From Nereocystis luetkeana (taxonomy: Eukaryota; Sar; Phaeophyceae; Laminariales; Laminariaceae), in NCBI GenBank assembly GCA_031213475.1, contig JARUPZ010000017.1, forward strand, positions 3,778,849 through 3,842,848: a stretch of 64,000 nucleotides of DNA, read 5' to 3'. The stretch's first letter is position 1. The number at the start of each line of letters is the position of its first letter. The notes under the pieces were generated by a model that saw only the letters and a list, made by a program, of their open reading frames with translations, searched no databases and was not told the origin of the DNA. Shown piece after piece: positions 42,185 through 54,714 of the stretch. Both the position numbers and the translations under genes were made by a program.

Positions 42185-43145
42185 TATGTACTTCTATGGA
42201 AGTTTCCACGTACTTCCATGGAAGAAGTGGTATTCACATAAAAAACAAAATTGATGATATGGAAGAATACATATTGCTTCCATACAAGCGAAACCGAATA
42301 CGGAAGTAAGTTTTAATTCCACAGAAGTATTTTTGTGTCCATGGAAGTAATCGCTACTTCCATGGACGTACGTGGGAAAATGTCACCAACTCACACCGAT
42401 TGACGCTCCCACAACCACGTTCCGTGGAAGATGTCATTAACCCCCACAATAGTCCACGGGCGTCCATTACTCCTACCAGCTCCGATAGACTTTACTGTTC
42501 GCATGGAAATAAATATGGCAGAAATATTCACTTCCATCGAAATTATTTTACTTCCATGTCCGTCGGACGATTTGTTACTCATATATATGGGAGTTTTTTT
42601 ACTTCGAAATTATTTCCGTTGGAGTTGTTTTGCTCCCACGGAAGTCATTACCTCCATGGTTCCTGGGGTTAGGGTGACTGGTGGGCCTCCGGCGGGATTA
42701 TGTTTCTGCACTTGCTTGTGGGTGGGAGCAGGGTGCCAAATGGTAAGAGCCCACTGCGGGGTCAAGGCACCAAGCGGGGGCAGGACAGTAGGGAGACTGG
42801 TGGAAATTCCCACGGAGACAAATTCTATGGAAACTTACACAACCTCCAACGAAGTGAGTCCAGAAATTATGGAAGTGAATTTGCTTCATTGGAAGTTGAC
42901 GGGAGCTTCCACATAAATTGGTATCTATTATTTACTCCCATGGACGCGGCTATAGTGACTACTTTCTTGGAAGTAAATCCAACGTCCATCAATTATTGTT
43001 TACTTCCTGGAAGCATGCTTTGCTTCCGTGGAAGTGGTTGCACGCCCTTGGAAGTAAAATTCAACACATTTTGCTCAATGGTTGTATATTCCGTTGAAGT
43101 TTTTCCGTCCCCATGGAAGTAAACTTTCACTCCCGTTTCCATTTC
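42185..43145. repeat. Field of dispersed CTTCCATGGAAG-type palindromes
   Basis: Across nearly 1 kb the half-words ACTTCCATGG and CCATGGAAGT recur more than twenty times, alone or as near-perfect palindromes (for example TACTTCCATGGAAG near 42210 and CCATGGAAGTAATCGCTACTTCCATGG near 42340-42366, given here as two arms around AATCGC). They are irregularly spaced and mutated. Overlapping open frames are by-products. The array lies between EsV-1-7 loci a and b. Confidence 0.8.
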
Positions 43146-43316
43146 CATGATAGAATTACAGTCAACAGACCAACAATGTGGCCCGTCGGGCGTACGGGTA
43201 CCGGGAACAAGGCAGAGACGACAAACGTATTTCCATCGAAGAATGTTCAGCTGATGAACGCAGGTAATACTCCTCGTGGGACCTGGCTGATCTTGCTGTC
43301 TAAACACGTTTTCGGC

Positions 43317-43604
43317 CTACACTGCGCCGTCCTTGGCGTGGTGCTTGGAATATTGCGCCCCCGTCTCGTTGTCCTCGACGTCGAAGGCCGGCACCGTCCT
43401 GCAAGGGTCATGTAGGCAACGCCGAAGGAGGGCGTCTACCATGCCGTCCTCAGCATGCGTTTTGCAGTACGCCCCGGTCCTGATGCCGTTAAAAGTCAAG
43501 TAGAGAGCTGCTGTTGCAGTCGGCTGAGTGTTACACGCTGGGACGTGGTACTGCTCCAGGTTTCGTGCGTACGGATGCATACTCGTGTACGAAGGCAAGT
43601 CCAA
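43317..43604 (-). pseudogene. EsV-1-7 repeat fragment (locus b)
   Basis: A minus-strand frame with one good EsV-1-7 unit: AYCKTHAEDGMVDALLRRCL, twelve residues between His and Cys, then CLHDPC. The next unit (VPAFDVEDNETGAQYSKHHA) has Ser in place of the third Cys. The upstream unit lacks the first Cys pair. It is opposite in strand to loci a and c. It is too short and altered to be a whole gene. Confidence 0.75.
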
Positions 43605-44497
43605 CTACAAGCTTCAGCTTTCCGCTCACAGGACAAACTTATTTTAAGTATTTTTGTTGGCGAAAGCTACCCTGGTTTGGAACGTCCTCCCGACGTTGAA
43701 TGGCTACGAAGAAAAACACTCATTAGGAAAAACAACAGGAAGCCTAGAGAGCGCCGTTCGCTTGGCGGCGCCCGTCGATCCCCCGGTCGCTCTGCCTTCT
43801 GTTGGCGGCCTTGAGCCGCCTTCGTCGATTGTGTGCTGTCCCTCGCTCGCTCGCTCGCTCGCTCGCTCACGGGTGCTAAAACCTTTGACAATAATAAGCA
43901 TAACACAATGTTGTCTAGTGCCCAAGCTCCAACCACACCAAACCCCTACCTATACTTGTGCTGCAGGTCGTTTGTGAGATGAATATGCTCACGCCCCCCT
44001 CCACTCGCCCCCCAGCCTCGACCCCCAGCCGTCACCCTTGCCCTCTCGAGCTCGCCGAAGATTACCGTGTATAATAGTTATCATGGGCAATACGTGTTGT
44101 TCGGGTTGTGGGGAAGGTTTGGCTTCCTCTCAATTCGCTTATTGTATGGATCTTGGTTTTTGTCGATTTTTCATCCGTTTTTCTGGCCGTTGGCGTGGGG
44201 CTATAAGGTGCTCCATAGAGATCAAGGTTCAGTTTGGAGGTTACGGATCCGGGTGGGGTCAGATCGTCGTGGGATCAAGGTGCAGGTCGGAGCAGGAGCG
44301 GCTGTCAACTACCTGGTATGTTTTGGGAAATTGTTCAAAACGTTATTTTTGGGCCCTCGGCCAACTCTTAGCTCCACTCCCGCAGACCTTGCCAACTACG
44401 CTGAAAGGCCAAGCCACATAAACGTTCTCGTACTGGTACAGTAAAACCGGAACACGCAGCAGTGATTTATATTGCTCCCACCCTTCTACAACAACAA
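43605..44497. other. Unassigned stretch
   Basis: No gene is recognised. It contains a (CTCG)n microsatellite at about 43840-43867 and two overlapping plus-strand frames near 44038-44444 with no motif. Confidence 0.35.
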
Positions 44498-45524
<1,027 letters not shown>

Positions 45525-45630
45525 TTACGGGGGGGGCATAGGTAACAGGACCTATGATATACATAAAAACCTATATGTTAAACCATTTTTACTCACAATA
45601 TTCGGTCCTGTTAACTATGGTCCCCCGTAC
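45525..45630. mobile_element. MITE family A, copy 5
   Basis: A 106-bp element with TA at 45523-45524 and 45631-45632, starting TTACGGGGGGGCATAGGTAA and ending TAACTATGGTCCCCCGTAC. Confidence 0.88.
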
Positions 45631-46077
45631 TAACTACTGCCGACCACGTAGAAGGATCCTACGAAAGTAATTCCTCCGTATACATTCGTTACTTACAAAC
45701 CGACACATTAACATAGAGATCTACGATCGATCTACGAAGAGCAATGTTGCTGAACATTGACTAGTACAAGGACATGCGCCGACATTTCCATAACAAATAT
45801 AAATATACCTATGATGATCCTCAGCCTTTTCCGACCCGTTCTTGATCGCCGTGCAGTCAGCACTCACTGTCAAAGGGGCAATGGTAGACAGCAGTGTATG
45901 CAACATCTTTGTGCGCGAAACGAATTAGAACGCACGGATTTGGGGGCGATGCCCTACTACTGTGACATGTTTCAAGGGAGTGCGATCAGCCAAGATTCAT
46001 ACGGACCTCGCGCAGTGGTGAATGAAAGCTGCCACGACTAAAGGACTCTAAACATAGTTGGCGCGGTGTGCTGGGTG

Positions 46078-46185
46078 TAGCGAGTTGCGGTGCGATGCGG
46101 TACGGCGCGGTGTAATGCGGTGCGGTGCGTTACGGTGCGTTGTGTTACGGTGCGTTGCTGTGTTACGGGGCGGCGCGGTTGCAAG
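46078..46185. repeat. GTGCGGT minisatellite
   Basis: About 100 bp built from GTGCG, GTACG and GTTACGGTGCG words in irregular order. Short Arg/Cys-rich frames across it are by-products. Confidence 0.75.
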
Positions 46186-46588
46186 GAAACGACTTGTCGC
46201 TGTTATTTGTTCGGTGAAATTGTTTCCTCCGCACTGTCAGTGAGGCCAATCTTGGTGTCGTGTTCTGTGTTGGCTTGCGATCTTAGCCATTCGGCCGCGA
46301 CTCTATAGCAAAACTGGTCGCAGTCGCATTCTGGGTAGTGCGACCGCGCAGCGTGAGGCGTTCGTTCGCAAAGGAGTCGAATTTGCTACGCTACACTCCG
46401 TCTGATGAAAAGCAGGTATATTTAACAGCATCGAAACCGACAACAGCTATGCCAGGTTTCGTGAAGGTTGGCGTTCCCGAGGCCTTACAGTCGTTGTCAA
46501 CGCCGTTTTCATTAATGACGACTGGTGTGCCTGTGCAAGCCGAACGATTCACAGCTGTTTTCGCCTTCCACTCCTGGCCTGCGGAAGT

Positions 46589-47740
46589 TTGTCACCACAG
46601 ACCATTCACCGGAGACCCTTCGCCGCACTACTAGCGGTGACGAAAATGGGACCGCTCTGCCAGAGGAACTGCCAAATGCGAGCGTCTTTTAGTTTCGAAG
46701 GGAAAAAGCAGTCGGCGTACTGCAGGAAACACGCAGAGAACGGCATGGTGAATGTCTCTAGCCGGCGGTGCTTGCACGATTCCTGCACGACGATAACGAA
46801 CTTCAACTCCGAAGGCGGCAAGACGGGGGCGTACTGCAAGGAGCATTGACGGCATGGTGAATGTCTTCAGTCGACGTTGCTTGCATGCCTCTTGCACGAA
46901 GATACCGTCCTTCAACTTTGAGGCAAGCAAGCAACATCGACTGAAGACATTCACCACGCCGTCCCGGGGATGCTCCTTGCAGTACGCCCCCGGCGAACTG
47001 CAAGCAACATGCCGAGGACGGCGTGGTGAACGTCCCCAACAAGAGGTGCCTACATGACTATTGCACGAAGCATTCGATCTTTAAGTTCGAGGGAAGCAAA
47101 ACGGCGACATACTGCATGCAACACACTGAGGATGGCAATGGTTACTATCTGGATCCGCCAGCGTTTACATTATTCCTGCAGGAAGGTACCGATCTTCAGT
47201 TTCGAAGGCAACAAGAGGGGAGCGTAATGCAAGCAACATGCTGAGGACGGCATGGATAACGTGTGCATCATGCGCTCACCGAACCACTCGCCCACGGGCG
47301 TCTTGATGGTTCAGCGAGTATCAACCGCCAGTTTTCCCGCCGTACGCGTTCGGGTGAAGAGGGAGTAGGAGGGCATGAACCGTGCTGTGGCGGGCGTGGG
47401 TGTCGGCGGCGACGTGCCGTGTGAGGCGACGGTTGGCTTGAAACGATTGATGTGGGGAATTGATGGCAAGCAGCCTACCTGCTGCCTCAATCACGCCCCT
47501 CTCGAAATGGGGGCTAGTCGTGCACGCTGCTGTTGCGGAGATGGCTAGCAGTATGCGGGGTTCTGGTTTTCTCATTCTCCGTTGGGTCAAGGATGCACCT
47601 CTTCGGCGACAACATCGGTGGCGGCGGTGGCGGCGACGACACGACCGGTAAACGTGTTCGTCGCATGCTATTCCGGAGATCGTTCCATTCTCAAGATTTG
47701 ATAATCTATCGGGGGGGAACGTCCACAAGCTGAGAATAAA
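46589..47740 (+). pseudogene. EsV-1-7 repeat gene, decayed (locus c)
   Basis: This is the best-preserved EsV-1-7 segment. From about 46660, CQMRASFSFEGKKQSAYC has 16 residues between Cys, then RKH, then 12 residues to CLHDSC, 16 more to C and KEH, exactly the C-x4-C-x16-C-x2-H-x12 rule over two units. A stop follows at 46847-46849. Later units are in other frames: CLHASCTKIPSF near 46878 and CLHDYCTKHSIFKFEGSKTA ending in YCMQH near 47045-47120. Between them an inverted duplication (46854-46961) disrupts the array. The 3' part (47335-47690) is paralogous to that of locus a. Zinc binding by the Cys/His set is likely but inferred. Confidence 0.82.
46854..46961. repeat. Inverted repeat inside EsV-1-7 locus c
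   Basis: GGTGAATGTCTTCAGTCGAC followed by GTTGCTTG (46855-46883) pairs with CAAGCAAC followed by ATCGACTGAAGACATTCACC (about 46926-46954), with one mismatch in 28. The arms are one piece of the EsV-1-7 unit copied in reverse. Confidence 0.85.
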
Positions 47741-48164
47741 ACCGAGTAGTAGCAATTTCAAGTGTGTATGCATCCTTGTTTAGTGCTCTATCGTTGCCGT
47801 AGGGTGTCCGAGCCCGGGTTTCGGCTGGGATCGGATTGAAACATTAGAAACAACAACACTTGCTGCCTTCAACATTTACACTACAAGTCCCTGAGTGGCA
47901 TTTAACAGTCGTCTGGGTTTAGCTCATTCTGGCCATTCAATGTGCGAGGGTTGCTGGTGCTTTGAGTACCGTCCACGCTGAGATTTCGTAGCTGGTCTAG
48001 GTGCAGGCAAAGCAAGGCAGGTAACCTCCGATCACGCTTACGGTGTGCGGTTATACGGGGCTTTTGGCACACCTTCTCGCAGCAGTGGCCATGGTCATAC
48101 GGGCCAACGTATGCAGACGAGGGTGTAATAGCCATTTTCGTTTTAAATAATCCGCCCACTAAGC
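47741..48164. other. Unassigned stretch
   Basis: No gene is recognised. It leads into the 235-bp tandem repeat. Confidence 0.35.
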
Positions 48165-48690
48165 CACCAACGTTCCGATGCTTACTGCGGTAGGTACTGG
48201 TGATACGACCTCTGCCACGCCAGCGGGCCCGGTATACGTATATACCCACACCACCGACGTTCCGATCATTACCTGTGCTTTGGATTATGTTTGCTGACCA
48301 CGGGTCCATGCTGCAACGCCATGTAGCGAAACGCCAACCCACCTATCCACCCAAACCACCCACACCCCCAGCACATTATATTTTGAACGAATCCACCCTC
48401 TAACCCACCGACCTTCTGATTCTTACCGCGGTACTAGTGGTACAACAGCTACCACGCCAGCGGGGCCGGCATACGTCTGTACCCACACCACCGACGTTCC
48501 GATGCTTACTCATGCTTTGGGTTGTGTTTGCTGACCTCAAGCTCATACTGCAACGCTCTGTGGCGAAAAAAACAACCCACCTATCCACCAAAACCACCCA
48601 CACCCCCAACCCACCCACTAATCCACCGGCGTTCCGATGGTTCCTGCTGTGCTATTGGTACGACCGCTGCTACGCCACGTTCTGGTGTTT
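48165..48690. repeat. Tandem repeat, about 230-235-bp unit, 2.3 copies
   Basis: CCACCAACGTTCCGATGCTT (48167), CCACCGACCTTCTGATTCTT (about 48402) and CCACCGGCGTTCCGATGGTT (about 48631) begin successive units. Each contains a second CCACCGACGTTCCGAT word about 105 bp later and CACGCCAGCGGG, TATCCACC and ACCCACACCCCC. Plus-strand frames are Pro/Thr-rich and minus-strand frames contain HRNVGG repeats; neither is recognised. Confidence 0.85.
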
Positions 48691-50154
48691 CCTGTTATAC
48701 TGGTGGGATTCGTATGAAATTATATTTATAAGCCCTCGTACGATTCTGACGGTTTCCTCTTGGCTGCCCGTCTCCTGGTTTTTTATCTCTGCAACTTCTT
48801 GCGGGTCTTGCAGGAGTCGTCGCTAACCGGTACCATGCTCTCCCGTTGTCAAGGTAGCTCCTGTCTTGGCGTGTGAGCATGCTTTGGACGTGGTTGACGG
48901 GAGTGCTTTCACTGTGATGGGGAGGCTTGCTGGCGTTCTACCATCACGGAGACCACCACACCGTTCGAGTGCTACTATTGCGACCGCTCAGCTATCTTTG
49001 ACCTGTCGGGTCAAGGTGACACAGAGTTCTGCTTCTTCGAATATTGCTTCTATGAGTCATTCGCTCCTCTCTTCTGTTCTTACAACAGAACAGATCGCGC
49101 GTGCGCACATCATGCGCATACCGGCGCGCAAGTGCGAGCGTTGGTTCGCTAAACAAGGCATACAGCACGGTGGGGTCTCCTGCTAGCGCGAACGTTGGTC
49201 CGCCAAACAGCGAAAATAACAAGTGCGGGTTCATCCGCGAAAGCAGTTTCGGCCGCAAGGGCGGTTTCGGCCGCGAGCGCGATTTCGGTTTAGTTTACTT
49301 GCAGCATGCCTATTATGACGAAATCACGAGCACTCACTGTGAGTGATGAGCAGCTTTCCCGACCGAGTGCAATGAAGAAGTATAGACGAGTACGTCCGAG
49401 TGGAAGAAACAGATGGGTCGATCGCATCTTCTCCTGTGCGTGGCATATAATGACAAAAGCCCTTCTTTGGGAAATAAGGTGGTCTCGTGTTTGGACGTTT
49501 TCCCCTCCACAGTAGCGGTCGTGAATCCTATTTGGTTGAACCGCGCAGAAGCAGTCTTCGTTGAGCATTGCTCCCACAGCCCCCCGAAACATACAAAACC
49601 AAAAAAATGCTGTTAACATTTGCCTCAAGCGCATCCCGCTCTTAGACGCTGTGCGCCGACCGTAAGTGCGTGTAGAGCATACCTGCAGTTCTTGCGAAAC
49701 AATCGAGGCACGTGGAAACGTTGATTGGTGACAGAATGCGCAACACAAGAAAACACCATCATCATTTTGTTCTCAAAGGAGCAGTAACGTCGGCTGCAAC
49801 CCATAGTGTCTGCTTGAAACATACGGAGTCAACGCACAACCTGCACGCGTCGTACACCATGTATTTTTATCTAAACAGTACTCTCCAAAATTGATACGAC
49901 GTGCTGGCAAACGCGCGAAAACTCCGGTGCCATCGATGACTGCACACCCCTGATCTCGAGAACCTTGATGTCCTGCATACTATCTATTGAAACTGAAGGT
50001 CGTCGGCGATTCACTCTGCCACGTGTGGCGCCTGCAGGACCCCCACCACTACCCACGGGAGCACGCAGTTTGTCCTGATCGGCGCGTATTTCGCTCGTAC
50101 GGACCGTAGCGCTTCCCTGATGATGCCTTCGTCATCACCCGTGGGGCGCGGGAT
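48691..50154. other. Unassigned intergenic stretch
   Basis: Several open frames of 60-150 codons on both strands, none recognised. TTTCGGCCGC and GCGGTTTCGG words repeat near 49245-49290. Confidence 0.35.
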
Positions 50155-50553
50155 GTGGATAGCACGTGTTATGTTAGCCCACACGCAGTAAATACATCAC
50201 CAGAACTGTATAAGGCCGCGCTCGAGCGCCTGAAACTGAAAAAAAAGGGATGGGTTTTGTTGGGTGTTTCAATGGCCGGCCTTGTTACTCAAACTCGAGG
50301 CAACCGTGTTAGTTTTCTGCTTCCATACCCGCGACGGTATCGTACTACTTCAGTGCTGGATAAGGCGAGGGTACAGCGCTTCGTAGGTACGACGAGCGTC
50401 AGTAATGTAGTGCAGGACTTGGAGCGTGGCCGGTGCGTTTTACTAGGGTGTCAGCCGACCCCGAACAAATCGGAAGCGAAACAGACCTGCTCGAGGGGTG
50501 TACACCTCAAACCTCCAGTACTGCGTAATAGCATTGATTCTATCGTGAGATAA
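50155..50553 (+). other. Unrecognised open frame, 132 codons
   Basis: It contains a basic and helical start (YKAALERLKLKKKGWVLL) and SMAGLVTQTRGNRVSFLLPY. No start context, introns or family support it. It may be a fragment of a larger gene or chance. Confidence 0.25.
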
Positions 50554-50889
50554 TTCCTCAATATTTCCCGCGCGTGTGACATCCAGCACCTGCCGCGCGT
50601 CTGACATTCTGCTACGGATACCTGGATCGACCCCCGACGTCACACTGAGACGCTGCGGGAATCCGGTTCAGACGTTTCACGTCGCGTAACAGCACGAAGA
50701 TGACCCTTTCACACGGGCGAGGACCCACCTATGGAGGCAATAGCGAAGGTTGCGCTTCGATGTCGGAACGAAAACACTGATTGAACCAGTGGAACCATGT
50801 AGCGAAAGACACCGCGGCACCGTATCCAGCACTCGATCAAACTATTCCTGCATGGCTCCGTGTGCCAGCTGCTCATACGCCCCCTCCCC

Positions 50890-51520
50890 TTGAAAGCTAT
50901 GCTCCGTCCCGGCATTATAGGGTTGCGAGGGTCTATGGCCGTACGACTACGGCCATTCATTATATCGAGTACACCCCCCCCTACCCCCTCCCCTATATAA
51001 AGGGTTGGGTTGGCGTCGTTTGGCACCGACACTGTAAAATATGCCGCTGGCTACTTGAGTCTGACAACCAGAGTACCGTTTTTTTTTCTTTTTTTTTGGC
51101 TGTCGGTCACAGCTGGTTGTCGAGTTAGATCATTCGTGCGAGGTAAAGAACCTTTACTCCGCACAGGTGGGAATGATCGTATCACGGAGTGTTCATGGTA
51201 AGGCATCCAAGAAGCGGTTACACAGTACTCCCCTTGCCCTCTCTGGGCGTGACTACTCCGGAAATTAAATTAACTCATTCAAGCTGTCATCCATGTGCAA
51301 GTCCGCCTCTCAAGCGTTTCTTAGTAGGATGTAGCTCACCCTTCATGCGACTCGCCAGATACCTCACGGCACTTCGCGCTTGGTGCAAGCAATGTCTGCC
51401 TGGTCGGTGACAACTCGACATGCTCCGTCCCGGCATTGTAGGGATGCGAGGGTCTATGGTCATACCACCACGACCATGCATGATATCGAGTACATATCTC
51501 CTATCGAGTACACCCCGCCG
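50890..51520 (-). repeat. Dispersed repeat R4, long copy with direct terminal repeats
   Basis: The segment TGCTCCGTCCCGGCATTATA to GAGTACACCCC (50896-50985) is repeated in the same orientation at its other end (about 51419-51513). Between them lie CTGACAACCAGAGTACCG, a T-rich tract, GTCACAGCTGG, GCGTGACTACTCCGG, CATCCATGTGCAAGTCCGCC and TTGGTGCAAGCAATGTCTGC. Copies at 26.7, 58.2, 59.8 and 62.4 kb have parts of this order on the other strand. Short direct ends around a non-coding body resemble a TRIM-like element, but no primer-binding site was identified. Confidence 0.72.
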
Positions 51521-53064
51521 TCTCTCCTACGATAGTAATATCAAGATCGTGGTAATCAGCAGTAGGCCATAGAATCTACCTACACGACGAGCAGAGATGC
51601 ATTTACACTCTTCTGCACAATTTGGGCCGCAAGAACGCTGATACATTAGAGAGCCAGCCGCAGAACACTCCCTTGCCTGGATATCATATTGGCAGGCCCT
51701 CGGCATCAGCCAGTCAGTCAGTCAGTCAGTCGGTTAGCCTTGACGTGCAGCCTCCCTCGCTTCCTCCCTCAGCAAATATTACTGGGTCTTTGGGCTGATT
51801 GACCCACCGAATGGGCCGCCGATGCTACAATAGCAAAGAAAAGACACAGTGATGCTCGTGATGGCGGGATCATCCTGATAGAGGTGACAACGAACAACAA
51901 TACGACGAAACGGCGGTGACAACGTTAGATGGTATGCAGAACAGTGAGAACTCACACGAGGGGAAACCCAGTCAAAAATCCTTGCCACGATGCGACCGGA
52001 GGTTCACTCGGCAACACGGCGCTCGACGAAATCAAATAGGATCAAGTCTCACATCCGTGAATTTCACATATCGCACCGATGCAGCTAAACTTCGTGCATA
52101 TATAAATGAAGCGGTGCCAGTCCCACTCCTTGTCATGCCTACATGGTCTTGGCTCCTGGCCTTGTGGCGGAGGTCCTACTCCACTGCCTCGAGTTCCTCT
52201 GCGATTTCTTCATAAAAAAGCACCACCCAACCATAGAAGAAACATGGATTATATGAGCCGTGGGTTTTGGGGTCACGCTTCTGAGAGGCCGCATGGCATG
52301 GGCGACGTCGAGGCCCGCACATACACAAACCCATAGGCTGCAGCCGCCGGGGGAAGAGGAGTCATGAATAGCTTGACAACAAACTTGTTGTACTGTAGAA
52401 GCAAGTATTGCCACAGACTAGCCGCTGGAGCCGCGTGAACACGGAAAGGCGCGACCCATGCTACCGTACGCCAACGTACACCATTGTTTTCAGAATTGCA
52501 GAGCAAGGTAGAACGGCGCAGGCGTGAACCCTAAGAGCAGCAGTGCCGCGCTAGATGTCATGGAGAAGTCGGGGGAGCTGGCGTAACAACCAGACCCTAA
52601 ATCACAACATACTGCAATTCAGCTACAAGAAGAGCTGGACCCAACTTGCCAAAACAAGAGATCAATCAAACCCGAATCCTGAAGCCGGCGTCACGCACCT
52701 AAACCGGCATTTCCTCCATAGCCTCTTCTATGAGAGTGCCGGTGTTCATGCCGTCAACCATGGGTTCTTGCGTTCCATCGCCGTTCGTGATGTTACCCAC
52801 CCACCCACCCACCCCCGCCGCCCCCCAATCCCTCCACCTTGCACTCGCGACAGCTGTCGTGACTTCGGTGCTGTGAGCTACAGCACGACGCCACCGAGGT
52901 TCCGCGCAGAAAAATGCACCGGACCACGGGAATAATTCCCCCGTTCCAAAACCCGTCCTACTCGGCTTATTCGAGGGGCCGGGCAGATGCGGCGGCCTAT
53001 CCCGCCCTCCGAGGAGAGCACCCGTGCCAACACGTTTTCGCCCCCGTATCGTACCACACGCATC
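51521..53064. other. Unassigned intergenic stretch
   Basis: No gene is recognised. A (CAGT)n tract of about six units is at 51711-51735 and a (CCCA)n tract near 52797-52815. Confidence 0.35.
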
Positions 53065-53183
53065 TTAACCCTTTGAGAGCAACACTGCAGTGGTCCCGTT
53101 TTGGGGACGAACTGCTCAGGATTTTGTTAGCGGTGTCGGTCGTCCCCAGAACGGCACTGCTGTTTCCCCTCCAAAAGGGTTAT
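53065..53183. mobile_element. MITE family B, copy 3
   Basis: Left end TTAACCCTTTGAGAGCAACA with GGTCCCGTTTTGGGGACGAA. Right arm GTCGTCCCCAGAACGGCACT and CCAAAAGGGTTAT. The right TTAA has become TTAT. It is diverged from copies 1 and 2 but has the same plan. Confidence 0.75.
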
Positions 53184-53369
53184 ATAAGCCCCTCTGGGAG
53201 GACGCCGAGATAGCGACCAGAGCAATGGCTTCTCACTCTCGCCCCGTGTCGTTCGATCCCCTCCCCCACCCCCACCCCCCCCCCCCCCCCTTGCGTCAAC
53301 CATTGTAACCCGGTCACCATGTTGTATAGATATCATCCTCCAATCCGATGCGTTCTACGATAAAGGTAT

Positions 53370-53474
53370 AAGGCCACTTCTTATGCAGTCGGAAACTAGG
53401 ATTGAAAAGGCCGGTTTCCGATTGGGTATTTTTCCGACTGGATTGCGAATAGCTACCCTTCTTATCGTCCGTCG
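53370..53474 (+). repeat. Dispersed repeat R5, copy 3
   Basis: AGGCCACTTCTTATGCAGTC to CTTCTTATCGTCCGTCGG follows the first copy at 33629-33735 almost base by base. Confidence 0.8.
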
Positions 53475-53621
53475 GGTAGAATATGCAGTTTTTGTGTTTC
53501 TTCTGGAGACCAGGAGACGCGTGACGTAAGTGGGTGAGTGTAGCTTGGCCACCGCTGTAGCACCGAGGAAAAAAGGGTAGGGTAGCACATTTCCGAACCA
53601 AAAAAAAAGTAAGAAACTGAA

Positions 53622-53835
53622 TGACGGGGCTCCTTAACCCAAAATCGTCGGACTGCCAATCTAGTTTCGAAAAATGACGTCTTCGTACACTTGGCCCATG
53701 GGGATACTCATCGGGATGCAACTCGATTTTGTCAAAGTCAGTTTCCGGGTGACTTATAATTACAGTCGTATGGAGCTCGTCGAGTGAGGAGCCTCAAAAA
53801 AAATGCGGTGACCCTCTATCATGTAACGCCTCGTT
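53622..53835 (-). repeat. Dispersed repeat R6, reverse copy
   Basis: GGGGCTCCTTAACCCAAAAT, GTTTCGAAAAATGACGTC, GGAGCTCGTCGAGTGAGGAG and GGTGACCCTCTATCATG match the units at 40070 and 40250 in reverse. Confidence 0.75.
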
Positions 53836-54599
53836 GGCGACTTTAGAGAGCGTTGAGTTCGCACGGGGGTGGTGAGACAATTTCCGGCGCTCGATTTTTT
53901 TCCAGAATGGGATATATAGGTTTGACAACACCGAACAAAAAAGGTGTTTCCTCGGGAAGATCTGATCGGGAGAGCCTTCCGAAAATAGAATGTTCGACTT
54001 CGGCAAAAACACTTTTTACCGCGCGCTGCCTGGAGAGAAGACAGGCGAGCTGCGAAGAAGAAAAAAAGATCGCACCCCCCCGGTGCGGTGCTTCGAACTC
54101 AACGCTTCCTCACGAGACACATACCAAAAATTATTGTGAACTACAGTAAACGATGTTGGGTAGTTCCTACAATTTGAGTAGCCCCTGTGAGCCCAGGAAC
54201 AAAATCTGCGCTAAAAAGTGCCATAATACACCCCTGTCGTGTAAAGCATGCGCCGTTCCGTTATGTCCGAAAAAAAAAACTGCTACACAACAGCAGTACT
54301 TGTAGTAGTGGGATGTCGGAGGATACGCGCGCAGAAGAACACTACAACAGTAGCATCCGTGCTGGTGGGCCTCGTACTGCTGTTCGCGGTATTAACGTAA
54401 GGCCGAACTCGTCCAATTGTTCTGGTCTCTATCGCTATATCTGGGTTCCTAACAAAAGAAAAAAATAACAAAAATAATAATAAGACGCAGCAAGAACAAC
54501 GACAACCTCAGGGAAAAAACAAAAACAAACAAACAACAAACAAAACGAAAGAAAAAAAACTACTGTGGACGAAAAAGACGGGCTGACGGGCGCCGACTA
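53836..54599. other. Unassigned stretch
   Basis: No gene is recognised. It ends in an A-rich tract with (AAC)-like words near 54460-54560. Confidence 0.35.
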
Positions 54600-54714
54600 T
54601 TACGGGGGGGCATAGTTAATAGGACCTATGGTATACATAAAACCTACCAGGACTGGTATATATTTAACCATTTGTACTAACAATATTTGGTCCTATTAAC
54701 TGTGGTCCCCGTCA
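54600..54714. mobile_element. MITE family A, copy 6
   Basis: A 115-bp element with TA at 54598-54599 and 54715-54716. It carries a small internal insertion with CCAGGACTGG that makes it longer than the 105-bp copies. The right end has lost bases of the GTAA terminus. Confidence 0.85.

Noticed and set aside
42431-43122. Open frames of 130-160 codons (+) in the palindrome field
   Set aside because: Peptides are dominated by translations of CTTCCATGGAAG words and overlap in several frames.
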